From JAALLB01 sp964502215 (lineage in GTDB: Bacteria > Pseudomonadota > Alphaproteobacteria > Rhizobiales > Rhizobiaceae): 64,000 nt of DNA. The notes beneath the pieces are model-generated. The model ran no database searches, was not told the DNA's origin, and worked only from the letters and a program-made list of their open reading frames with translations. Below, one piece after another: positions 43,624-51,930 of the stretch. The stretch's first letter is position 1; every line of letters begins with the position of its first letter. The stretch is from the NCBI GenBank assembly GCA_964502215.1, contig CAZCUN010000005.1, positions 1 through 64,000 of the forward strand, in the 5' to 3' direction. Position numbers and translations under genes: made by a program.

Positions 43624-46308
43624 TTAACGCCCCTCAACAAAACTATCAAGCACCCGTTTCTGACCAGCCTTATCAAAATCAATCGTAAGCTTGTTCCCAT
43701 CCACCAGCGCGACATTTCCATTTCCAAACTTCAAATGGAACACGCGGTCTCCGACTTTGAAATCTGAACTTGGTTCGTTGATGGAGGAGGCGACTAGGTT
43801 GCCTTCTATGGTTTTACCGCCAAAGCCACCTGCGGAACTTGAGGGTTTTGCGCCCCAGTTGTTGCCACCTGATGAAGATTTACTTTGCGCGCGTTGCCAG
43901 CCGGGGCTGGAGTAGGTTGAGTCGAATGTGTCTACGTTATCAAAGCGGGAAGAACCGTAGCGGCCGCCTGCGTTTGAGCCTCCGTAACCACCGTAAGAGG
44001 TTTGACTTTCTGCCACTTCGACATGTTGTTCAGGCAGTTCGTCAATAAACCTTGAGGGGAGTGAGGATTGCCATAATCCGTGGATGCGTCTGTTGGAGAC
44101 GAAGTGGATATAACACTTTTGGCGTGCGCGTGTGATGCCGACGTAGGCTAAGCGACGCTCTTCTTCTAGGCCAGATCTACCGCCTTCATCGAGCGAGCGT
44201 TGGTGCGGGAATAGGCCTTCTTCCCAACCGGGCAAAAAGACTGTGTCGAATTCTAAACCCTTGGCAGAGTGCAGTGTCATGATTGAAACGGCGTCTAGGT
44301 CTTCACCGCTGTCGGTGTCCATGACGAGGGAGATGTGCTCTAAGAACCCTGGTAGGTTTTCAAACTCTTCCATCGAGCGCACGAGCTCTTTTAGGTTTTC
44401 CAATCGACCTGGTGCATCGGCTGCGCGGTCGTTCTGCCACATCTCGGTGTAACCAGATTCGTCTAAAATAATTTCGGCTAACTCTGTGTGCGAGGTCGAG
44501 GTGAGTTCTGTGCGCCAACGGTCAAAATTTGCCAATACGGTTTTGAGTGTAGCGCGGACTTTTGGTTTTAACTCTTCGGTCTCCACCAACTCTTTTGCCG
44601 CCAAGGTGAGGGGTATGCCTCTGGCTCTGGCGGTATCGTGGATGGTGCGGATGGTCGCGTCACCAATGCCGCGCTTTGGTTTGTTGACAATGCGCTCAAA
44701 TGCTAAATCATCGGCTGGCTGACAAACCACACGGAAATAGGCCATGGCATCGCGGATTTCCATGCGCTCATAAAAGCGTGGGCCACCAATCACGCGGTAG
44801 TTTAAACCCATGGTGACAAAGCGGTCTTCAAACTCTCGCATCTGGAAAGAGGCGCGCACTAGAATGGCGATTTCGTTTAATTCATGTTTTTTGTTTTGAA
44901 GCGCCTCGATTTCATCGCCAATAGAGCGTGCTTCTTCTTCTGAATTCCAGCACGCAGATACGATAACCTTGGAGGCGTCTGGATCAACATCATCAGTGAA
45001 TAGAGTTTTGCCCAAGCGGTCTTCATTATGATCAATCAAATGACCTGCTGCACCTAAGATGTGTGCGGTCGAGCGGTAATTGCGTTCTAGGCGAATGACT
45101 TTGGCAGATGGAAAATCTTTGTCAAAGCGCAAGATGTTATCAACCTTCGCCCCACGCCAACCATAGATGGATTGATCATCATCGCCCACACAACACAGAT
45201 TTGGCGGTGCCAAATTTGTGTTGATTTGTTTTTCGCTCATGCTGTCGATGGCGTTGCCATCTTCGCTACGCGGGTGCGAGGCATTCGCCTCGGTCGCGCT
45301 ATCGGCTCCCGAAGCTTCGCTTCGTTGGTCGTTTTTTGTTACCACGGAGGGAGGGGCAGGGTTTTTGGAGTTTTGTTCTGGGTCGCTCCCCTCCGTGGCA
45401 GCGCCAGACGAGGCGTTTAGCCGAGGCGCCTGCGCGTGAACGGACGCTGATGCGGATGCATCAGCGGAAGAGGGACTTTGCGCTAATAACCTTAGCCACA
45501 TATATTGGGCTACGTTTGTGTCTTGATATTCATCAACCAAAATAAATTTAAAACGATGATTGTATTCAGCTAACACGCTTGGGTTTTCTTTAAATAATCT
45601 GATGGTTTCAGTGAGCAAGTCGCCAAAGTCGCAGGCGTTTAAGATTTTTAGTCTGGCTTGATATTGGCGGTATAGATCGCGTCCTTTGCCATCACCAAAA
45701 GCTCTTGCATCACCTTCTGAAATTTGTTCTGGGCCAAGGCCTTTGTTTTTCCAGCTATCAATGTGGCCAGCTAACATTCTGGCTGGCCAGCGTTTGTCGT
45801 CTATGCCTTCTGCGCGGATGAGTTGTTTTAGTAAGCGGATTTGATCGTCAGTATCGAGGATTGTGAAATCAGATTTTAGGCCAACAAGCTCTGCATGGCG
45901 GCGCAGGATTTTTACGCCTATGGAGTGGAACGTGCCAAGCCATGGCATGCCTTCCACCGCATCACCCATATAGCGGCCAATGCGTTCTTTCATTTCTCGT
46001 GCTGCTTTGTTGGTAAAGGTCACAGCTAGAATTTGGGAAGGGTAGGCACGGCCTGTTTTGATGATGTGCGCAATGCGTGTGGTTAAAACTCTCGTCTTAC
46101 CCGTACCTGCTCCTGCTAATACTAACAAAGGTCCATCCAGTGTTGCGACTGCATCAGCTTGTTCTGGGTTTAGGCCTTCGAAATAATCAGGAGCGTTTGC
46201 ACCAGTTCTGGCACCCATGGCACGCGCAGCAATGCCGCCTCCTTGTGGTGCTGGAGGTGCAGGATCATCTACTTTTTCTGTAGGTATAGAATCAAAAGGG
46301 TTCGACAT
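43624..46308 (-). CDS. uvrD: ATP-dependent DNA helicase UvrD/PcrA with internal 90-residue insertion
   Basis: Superfamily 1A helicase for nucleotide-excision and mismatch repair. Motifs: Walker A GAGTGKT (residues 66-72), Ia (AVTFTNKAAREMKERI), II DEYQDTN (259-265), III GDDDQSIYGWRGA (375-387), then IV-VI including ITRARQKCYIHF, and a C-terminal Tudor-like DKLTIDFD-type segment. Residues 278-367 (90 aa), exactly between motifs II and III, are an Ala/Ser/Pro/Asn-rich, low-complexity insert with no helicase homology. It corresponds to DNA 45208-45477, which is G+C-rich and contains nested inverted repeats. The total of 894 residues is longer than the usual family length. The surrounding motifs are intact, so the enzyme is probably active. 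Confidence 0.92.
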   Translation of the reverse strand: MSNPFDSIPTEKVDDPAPPAPQGGGIAARAMGARTGANAPDYFEGLNPEQADAVATLDGPLLVLAGAGTGKTRVLTTRIAHIIKTGRAYPSQILAVTFTNKAAREMKERIGRYMGDAVEGMPWLGTFHSIGVKILRRHAELVGLKSDFTILDTDDQIRLLKQLIRAEGIDDKRWPARMLAGHIDSWKNKGLGPEQISEGDARAFGDGKGRDLYRQYQARLKILNACDFGDLLTETIRLFKENPSVLAEYNHRFKFILVDEYQDTNVAQYMWLRLLAQSPSSADASASASVHAQAPRLNASSGAATEGSDPEQNSKNPAPPSVVTKNDQRSEASGADSATEANASHPRSEDGNAIDSMSEKQINTNLAPPNLCCVGDDDQSIYGWRGAKVDNILRFDKDFPSAKVIRLERNYRSTAHILGAAGHLIDHNEDRLGKTLFTDDVDPDASKVIVSACWNSEEEARSIGDEIEALQNKKHELNEIAILVRASFQMREFEDRFVTMGLNYRVIGGPRFYERMEIRDAMAYFRVVCQPADDLAFERIVNKPKRGIGDATIRTIHDTARARGIPLTLAAKELVETEELKPKVRATLKTVLANFDRWRTELTSTSHTELAEIILDESGYTEMWQNDRAADAPGRLENLKELVRSMEEFENLPGFLEHISLVMDTDSGEDLDAVSIMTLHSAKGLEFDTVFLPGWEEGLFPHQRSLDEGGRSGLEEERRLAYVGITRARQKCYIHFVSNRRIHGLWQSSLPSRFIDELPEQHVEVAESQTSYGGYGGSNAGGRYGSSRFDNVDTFDSTYSSPGWQRAQSKSSSGGNNWGAKPSSSAGGFGGKTIEGNLVASSINEPSSDFKVGDRVFHLKFGNGNVALVDGNKLTIDFDKAGQKRVLDSFVEGR
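45208..45477. mobile_element. Palindromic repeat element inserted in frame within uvrD
   Basis: 270 bp (90 codons) of sequence unlike the flanking gene, visibly richer in G+C. Inverted arms CCACGGAGGG (45342-45351) and CCCTCCGTGG (45389-45398) frame a 37-base centre. Near the right edge is a perfect hairpin CTGATGC-GGAT-GCATCAG (about 45449-45466), and near the left CGAGGCATTCGCCTCG. The encoded peptide is low complexity. The pattern recalls Rickettsia palindromic elements inside genes, but relation is not implied. Confidence 0.6.
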
Positions 46309-46459
46309 TTGTTCTATTTAATACTTTTAGCGCGAAATTACAGTATCTCGTAGTCAAGATTAGTTATTTTTCCTCAATTGAAATTATTTTTGTTTTTCGC
46401 CAAGGAATTGCCTTTGTCATGCGTCTTAAGGGTGTAATTGCAAAAAGAGGTCTGAGTCT

Positions 46460-46999
46460 TTGGACTTAACAACGCCAGATAATGAGCTTGCCACGTTGGC
46501 AGCCAAAGGGGACGGGGATGCTTTTCAGGCTTTGCTTGAACGGCATTACGACCGCGTGTTTCGTATTGCACTTGGGATTTCTGGTCGTCGTGAAGACGCG
46601 GAAGATGTTGCGCAGGATGTTTGCATGTCTTTGCCTGCCAAGTTGAAGTCATTCAGGGGCGATGCAGCTTTTACAACTTGGCTTTATAGGGTTGTTGTAA
46701 ATCGTGTGCGTGATTTGCAGCGCAAGCAAATTACTAGTGAGCGCATTCATTGTGATTATGGCGAGGTGGAAGACCTTCGCCGTGGTGAAGCTATTGATAC
46801 TGCTAAAGAAATAGAATGGCTCAATGAAGCCATGAACCATTTAAGCGATGATTTGCGTGAGACGGCTGTGCTGGTGGTGGGTGAGGGACTTAACCACGCA
46901 GAGGCTGGCACAATTATGGGCATCAAAGAATCCACCGTCTCATGGCGGATGCATGAATTGAAAAAGCAATTACGTGAAATTGCGAAGGAAACATTATGA
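46460..46999 (+). CDS. ECF-type RNA polymerase sigma factor
   Basis: Alternative sigma factor of 179 residues. Region 2: ALLERHYDRVFRIAL...DAEDVAQDVCM and FTTWLYRVVVNRVRD. Region 4: LNHAEAGTIMGIKESTVSWRMHELKKQLR (helix-turn-helix). TTG 46460 is the likely start, with GAGG 10-14 bases upstream; no earlier in-frame ATG exists. The ATG of the following VWA gene overlaps its stop (ATGA), so the two are coupled. The signal sensed is unknown. Confidence 0.9.
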   Translation: MDLTTPDNELATLAAKGDGDAFQALLERHYDRVFRIALGISGRREDAEDVAQDVCMSLPAKLKSFRGDAAFTTWLYRVVVNRVRDLQRKQITSERIHCDYGEVEDLRRGEAIDTAKEIEWLNEAMNHLSDDLRETAVLVVGEGLNHAEAGTIMGIKESTVSWRMHELKKQLREIAKETL

Positions 47000-49014
47000 G
47001 TGATGATATCAAAAAACTCGAAAGCGCTTTGCGTAAGCAAGCTGAAGTTTCTCCAAGCCCAGACGCTAAAGCTAATGCAATGAAATTAGCCATGCAGGCT
47101 TTCGAAGAGGAAAAAACTTCAATTGCTTCCCAAGGAATTGAAGATGAGGCGCGTCTTATTGAACAAGGCAACGAAAAGAAACCCTTGTTTGATTGGAAAA
47201 AGAAAATGAACACGCTTAATTCGAAATTTGGTTATTCCCTAATGGGCGGCGCTAGCCTTGCAGTGCTGGCTTTTGTGATGGTCGGGCCTAATATCTCGCA
47301 ATTTACGACGATTGAAACTGTGCCAGAACTTTTGATTACTAAAGAAGAAATACAAACTGATGCACTTGCTCAGCCACAGGCTGAGCTAGCTGATAAGGTT
47401 CAACCAAGTGTTGAAATTCAACCTGCGACACCTGCTGCGCCTGCGCTTGTTAAACGTAAAGTGCGAACACTTAAGAAAGTATCGCCAAACTTCAGTTCAG
47501 GATTAGCTTTGCAAAGTGAAAGCTATACCAGCAAGCCGCTTCCTGCGCCTGTAGACCTTATCGCTCCGCAATCTCAAAATAGGGATCGCTTTGAAGAGGT
47601 CAAGTCCAACCCTGCCAAAACCGTAAAGGCTGAACCTGTCTCAACATTCTCGGTTGATGTGGACACAGCGTCTTATGCGTTTATGCGTTCGTCATTGAAT
47701 AATAATCAAATGCCAAATCCTGATAGCATTCGGGTTGAAGAGTTGACCAATTATTTTGATTATAAGTATGAAGTTCCAAGTGATAAGTCTCAACCATTTA
47801 AAGCCAATGTGCAGATTATGCCAACACCTTGGAATGAAGGCACTAAGCTGATGTCTATTGGCATTAAAGGCTATGAACTTGCCAAGACGGAACAGCCAGA
47901 TAGTAATCTTGTTTTCTTGATTGATACGTCTGGCTCCATGAACCAAGCGAATAAACTTCCATTGCTTCGTAATTCTTTTAAGCTGCTTTTAAACTCGCTT
48001 AAACCAACGGATACAATTTCAATTGTTGCTTATGCGGGCAGTGCTGGCACTGTGCTTGAACCGACGCAAGTTGTCGATAAGCGCAAGATTTTATCTGCCC
48101 TTGATAGGCTTCATGCAGGCGGCTCTACGGCTGGTGGTGAGGGGCTTCGTCAAGCTTATAATTTGGCAGAAGAAAGCTTGAAAGATAAAGGCGTCAACCG
48201 CGTTATCTTAGCGACTGATGGTGATTTTAATGTGGGTATTTCTGACCCTGATCAGTTAAAACGCTTTGTTGAGAAGAAGCGCAAATCTGGCGTTACGCTT
48301 TCGGTTCTTGGGTTTGGGCGTGGCAATTATAATGATGAGTTGATGCAGAAACTTGCGCAAAACGGTAATGGTAATGCGTCTTATATTGATACCTTATCTG
48401 AAGCACGTAAGGTGTTGGTTGAAGAGGCGGGTTCAACGCTGTTTACAATTGCTAAAGATGTGAAATTACAAGTTGAGTTTAACCCTGGGCTTGTGAGTGA
48501 GTACCGCCTAATCGGTTACGAAACACGTAGTTTAAAGCGTGAAGATTTTAACAATGATAAAGTCGATGCAGGTGATATTGGAGCAGGGCATACGGTGACC
48601 GCACTTTATGAAATTACGCCTGTTGGATCGCAATCTCAAAGCGTTGATCCACTGCGTTATGGACAAGCTAAGGTTGAAGAAACACAACCTGTTGTGAATG
48701 CAAATCCTAATGAATATGGCTTTATGAAAATTCGTTACAAGCTGCCTGATCGTGATAAGAGTACGCTTATTTCTACGCCTATTACCCTGGCTAATGAGGT
48801 TGATAGTCTTGAAGATGCTGGTGAGGATGCACAGTTTGCGGCAGCGGTTGCAGCCTTTGGTCAATTCTTGAAGGGTGGCGAGTATATTGGTGAATATTCT
48901 TATGATGATATGATTGCATTAGCTTTATCAGGCAAGGGCGTAGATGAATTTGGCTACCGTGCTGAGTTTATAAACCTTGTAAGGCTTGCTCAGTCTGTCG
49001 ATGGTGTTCAGTAA
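46996..49014 (+). CDS. VWA-domain protein (YfbK family) paired with sigma factor
   Basis: 672 residues. N-terminus 1-55 is acidic and helical (KKLESALRKQAE..., AFEEEKTS), then a membrane-spanning segment (about 75-95), a proline-rich linker and the YfbK core: VSTFSVDVDTASYAF...IRVEELTNYFDY, VWA domain with MIDAS motif DTSGSM, and a C-terminal DUF3520-like beta domain. The MIDAS is intact. The gene overlaps the ECF sigma gene and might bind or restrain it through its cytoplasmic N-terminus; that is inference from the layout. Role unknown in this organism. Confidence 0.82.
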   Translation: MSDDIKKLESALRKQAEVSPSPDAKANAMKLAMQAFEEEKTSIASQGIEDEARLIEQGNEKKPLFDWKKKMNTLNSKFGYSLMGGASLAVLAFVMVGPNISQFTTIETVPELLITKEEIQTDALAQPQAELADKVQPSVEIQPATPAAPALVKRKVRTLKKVSPNFSSGLALQSESYTSKPLPAPVDLIAPQSQNRDRFEEVKSNPAKTVKAEPVSTFSVDVDTASYAFMRSSLNNNQMPNPDSIRVEELTNYFDYKYEVPSDKSQPFKANVQIMPTPWNEGTKLMSIGIKGYELAKTEQPDSNLVFLIDTSGSMNQANKLPLLRNSFKLLLNSLKPTDTISIVAYAGSAGTVLEPTQVVDKRKILSALDRLHAGGSTAGGEGLRQAYNLAEESLKDKGVNRVILATDGDFNVGISDPDQLKRFVEKKRKSGVTLSVLGFGRGNYNDELMQKLAQNGNGNASYIDTLSEARKVLVEEAGSTLFTIAKDVKLQVEFNPGLVSEYRLIGYETRSLKREDFNNDKVDAGDIGAGHTVTALYEITPVGSQSQSVDPLRYGQAKVEETQPVVNANPNEYGFMKIRYKLPDRDKSTLISTPITLANEVDSLEDAGEDAQFAAAVAAFGQFLKGGEYIGEYSYDDMIALALSGKGVDEFGYRAEFINLVRLAQSVDGVQ

Positions 49015-49029
49015 ATAGATAAATAAAAA

Positions 49030-49055
49030 AAGCCGTCGCAATCATGCGACGGCTT
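49030..49055 (-). terminator. Rho-independent terminator of the DM13 gene
   Basis: 11-bp stem AAGCCGTCGCA (49030-49040) with TGCGACGGCTT (49045-49055). The A-rich left flank makes a T tract on the minus strand, so it ends the DM13 transcript; it also lies just after the VWA stop and may serve both. Confidence 0.8.
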
Positions 49056-49081
49056 CCTAAATCCCATAAGGGAATAATCAA

Positions 49082-49456
49082 TTACTTGATTTTAGCGTAA
49101 CCTAGTGGAACTGAGAACTTACGACACCAGATAACAACCGTGTCATAATCGTCTGCATTCAGGTTAGATGGTACTTTGTAAGTTTGCTTACCAGTGTTCT
49201 TTTTCAATACTGCAAAGTCAGTGTTCTTTGAGTATTTGCCACCTTTACCAAAACCAACGCGTGGATCTGGGGCGCCATCAAACCAGAAACTGCTTTCAAG
49301 AATAATCTTACCATCTTTAACAGTAACAGCACCTTTTGTGACGTGACCTTTTTGGCCTTTAAATTTACCAGTGCGGCCAGCTGCAAATGCTGGAAGCGAT
49401 AATGCTGGAGCAAGTGCTAGTGCAGCAGTTGATGCGATAAAAGTACGACGGTTCAT
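49082..49456 (-). CDS. Exported DM13-domain protein
   Basis: 124 residues with a twin-arginine signal (MNRRTFIASTAALALAPALS, cleavage after AFAA) and a single DM13 domain: GKFKGQKGHVTKGAVTVK, FDGAPDPRVGFGK, then YDTVVIWCRKFSVPLGYAKI with one Cys. DM13 domains are proposed electron-transfer modules; in bacteria this solo version is uncharacterised. Converges on the VWA gene with a terminator in between. Confidence 0.8.
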   Translation of the reverse strand: MNRRTFIASTAALALAPALSLPAFAAGRTGKFKGQKGHVTKGAVTVKDGKIILESSFWFDGAPDPRVGFGKGGKYSKNTDFAVLKKNTGKQTYKVPSNLNADDYDTVVIWCRKFSVPLGYAKIK

Positions 49457-49573
49457 GTAAGAATTCTCCTAATAATAAAATATGAATTATATATCCTATT
49501 TTTTTTCACTGAATGCAAATAACACTGTGTAACAACCCATCACGAAACAATGATAAAGGCATTCAGTCTCTAT

Positions 49574-50857
49574 TCAGGTTTGTTTTCGTTCTTCCCAAGC
49601 TTTTCTGATGCGCTTTAGCATAATCCATACTATCACTAGAATAAATGGTACTGAAATAGCTGTTAGTGTTGTGTCAGAAAAGGGCATCCAAGGTTGTTTG
49701 GCCATTGCTTTTAGCAAATATGATACTAATCCTACTGCATAATAAGTTATTGCAACAATAGATAAGCCTTCGACGGTTTGGGATATTTTTAATTGTTGAT
49801 CATGGCGCTTGTCCATAGATTTAAGAAGCGCTTGATTCCCTTTATTCAGGTTTAATTCAATGCGTGTTCTTAAAAACACCAATGCACGTGATAAATCATT
49901 GGTTAGTGTTTCTTGACGCTTTGCTGTGCTTTCAATTGTTGCCATAGCAGGATCAAGCCTTGAGCGTAAAAATCCGCTCATAGTTTGGACATCGCCAACT
50001 TTTTCTTCTTCTAAGCTGTCTATTCTTTGTTGAAAGAGCGTAAAGTAAGCTCGACTTGCAGAAAAACGATAGCGGGTTTCTGTCAGAAGTATATTATTTC
50101 GTTCTGAAAGATCAGAAAGTTCGATAAAGAGTTTTTCATTATCTTCCTGAGCTGATGTTTTAGCTTCACCAAGTGAAAGCGTGAGTTTTTCTAACTCTTT
50201 TTCGCATGCATAAAGGCTTTTGCCGACTTCTCTCGCAATCGGAAGTCCAAGCAGGCTCATAGTTCTATAAGTTTCCATTTCCATTAAGCGTTGGATGCGG
50301 CGGCCAAGTTCGTCGCTTGTAAGGTTTTTTCCGTAAAGCCCAAACCTAATCATACCATCCTGATCTGGAATAAAGGTTGATCTTACATCAATGCCGTCGC
50401 GCATTTTACCGCCATATATACGTTGATCTATAGGCAGTATTTTAAGCATTTCGCGAACGGAATTTACTAGGGATAATTTTAGTAAAACATAAACCTCTGT
50501 TTGTGATATGGGGAAGTTTCGTTGAACTATATCAAGTAGTTGCTCAACGTTTTTGTTGCCTTCCAATTCTTGGAAAAAAGTACAGGATAGAAACTCTGTG
50601 TGTTTTTCTAATTTGACACGTATGCCATTTATAGAGCCTGTTCGATGTCTTGGACCTGTTTCAATCTTGTCAGGATCAAGTGCGTTGAAAAAACTGTCGG
50701 CAACTTCATCTGTTGCTTTAAGTGCCATGTGAATAATTTCAGCTGGGCCTGTTATTGCTTGTGAAGGGCGCGCATGGGTTTCTGCAAGCAATTGCGAATG
50801 CTTTGAATGAAAATTCCATTCTTGGCTTGTCGTTGCAGTGGTATTGGTTGTTTTCAT
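49574..50857 (-). CDS. DUF3422 family membrane protein
   Basis: 427 residues. The N-terminal ETHARPSQAITGPAEIIHMAL and GIRVKLEKHTEFLSCTFF segments match the DUF3422 pattern (HARP..., KWERHTEF). The middle is mostly helical, with coiled-coil potential (about 200-310). Two C-terminal hydrophobic helices (TVEGLSIVAITYYAVGLVSY; AISVPFILVIVWIML) anchor it in the membrane. Function unknown. It is downstream of the BLUF gene (96 bp) on the same strand. Confidence 0.8.
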   Translation of the reverse strand: MKTTNTTATTSQEWNFHSKHSQLLAETHARPSQAITGPAEIIHMALKATDEVADSFFNALDPDKIETGPRHRTGSINGIRVKLEKHTEFLSCTFFQELEGNKNVEQLLDIVQRNFPISQTEVYVLLKLSLVNSVREMLKILPIDQRIYGGKMRDGIDVRSTFIPDQDGMIRFGLYGKNLTSDELGRRIQRLMEMETYRTMSLLGLPIAREVGKSLYACEKELEKLTLSLGEAKTSAQEDNEKLFIELSDLSERNNILLTETRYRFSASRAYFTLFQQRIDSLEEEKVGDVQTMSGFLRSRLDPAMATIESTAKRQETLTNDLSRALVFLRTRIELNLNKGNQALLKSMDKRHDQQLKISQTVEGLSIVAITYYAVGLVSYLLKAMAKQPWMPFSDTTLTAISVPFILVIVWIMLKRIRKAWEERKQT

Positions 50858-50953
50858 AGTATCACTAAATCAATAATATATTGTCTGATTAGATAAATAG
50901 TACAGTATTTCATACTACCAAGTAGGAATATGGTAAAATTACAAAGTAGGTTT

Positions 50954-51292
50954 TTATTCTGCCATTACCAAGACTAGTTCATCATAATTTGTACTATCAA
51001 GTTTTCTCATTGCCCAATTGGTAAAATGTCGTTTAGAGCATTCTTTCTGCTTTAATAAAATTATATTTTCATGACGACTGTCTTGCTTGATTAATTCAAA
51101 CAACTTTAAAACCTCAAGTTTATCGCCTTCTAAAATCTGAGCGAAATCATTGCCATCAAAGGTAATGGCACCTGTGATGTTACGCGTCTGGTTCTTTATT
51201 GCGGCTTGCGCGGCAATAAAATCTGATGCATTTTTTGCATCCATTTCATTTCTAATTGTGCAACGGCTTGTATAAAATAATCTAAAGACCAT
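50954..51292 (-). CDS. Short BLUF-domain blue-light sensor
   Basis: 112 residues, a stand-alone BLUF domain binding FAD. Key residues: Tyr7 (FYTSR), Asn34 (IKNQTRNITG), Gln52 (FAQILEG), with Trp93/Met95 in TNWAMRK. These form the hydrogen-bond switch of BLUF photocycles. There is no output domain, so it should signal through a partner. Possible partners in the window are the downstream DUF3422 gene and the EAL gene 5 kb away; nothing proves either. Confidence 0.85.
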   Translation of the reverse strand: MVFRLFYTSRCTIRNEMDAKNASDFIAAQAAIKNQTRNITGAITFDGNDFAQILEGDKLEVLKLFELIKQDSRHENIILLKQKECSKRHFTNWAMRKLDSTNYDELVLVMAE

Positions 51293-51420
51293 AACCTTAA
51301 AGCGCTCTGTTTCTTTTCAATAGCTTGTGATTTGTTTGTGTAACATAAAAAATGGATTATATATGAATGAGCATACTGACTAGCGAGTATAAAGCTTCAA
51401 ATGAGTTAAGGAACCTTACG

Positions 51421-51918
51421 GTGTTAAAAAAAATTTCTAAAAATAGTATAGCTTTGGCAGGGCTTGGATTGGCGGCGTTGCTATCTTTATCAATTTCTGT
51501 TTCGGCAAATGATAGACATTCTGGCTATTATTATTCAGAGCCGCAAAGTGAAGAAACTTACCAAGCGCCACTGCCAACCTTTCAAGGTGTTAATCCTTTG
51601 TCCCGTGTTGGGTTTGTTACTCAATTAGACCAGCAACAAAAACAAAAACCTTACCCACCGCTTTATCATATGTTTGCTAAGGGGGGTGATGCTGAAAAGC
51701 TAATTATTGTTGCAACAGAAGAGGGGCGATACAATACGCTTTACCGTATTAGAGGTTTATTAGCTTCGATGACGGCGGACGCCAGAACTTCTCCGTTGTT
51801 TTCGAAGATTGGTAATGTTGAACAGTTGAACTTTTTTGACCTATTAAAAATGGCTGGCTTTAAACAATTGGTTGTGAGTAATGGTAAAGATGTGTCACAT
51901 CGTGTGACGCTACAATAG
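51421..51918 (+). CDS. Exported protein of unknown function
   Basis: 165 residues from GTG 51421, which has AAGGA 8 bases upstream and gives a clean signal peptide (LKKISKNSIALAGLGLAALLS ... SVSA). A longer frame starts at ATG 51367 without a better site. The mature protein has a Tyr/Pro-rich N-terminus (YYYSEPQSEETYQ) and a C-terminal block that may be globular (TLYRIRGLLASMTADART; FFDLLKMAGFKQLVVSNG). I recognise no domain. It converges on the sulfatase gene and is probably monocistronic. Confidence 0.65.
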   Translation: MLKKISKNSIALAGLGLAALLSLSISVSANDRHSGYYYSEPQSEETYQAPLPTFQGVNPLSRVGFVTQLDQQQKQKPYPPLYHMFAKGGDAEKLIIVATEEGRYNTLYRIRGLLASMTADARTSPLFSKIGNVEQLNFFDLLKMAGFKQLVVSNGKDVSHRVTLQ

Positions 51919-51930
51919 CTCTAGTTGCCG

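Noticed and set aside
45172..45545. Plus-strand open frames opposite uvrD
   Set aside because: Three overlapping frames arise from the G+C-rich insert; none has a start site or family pattern, so they are shadows.
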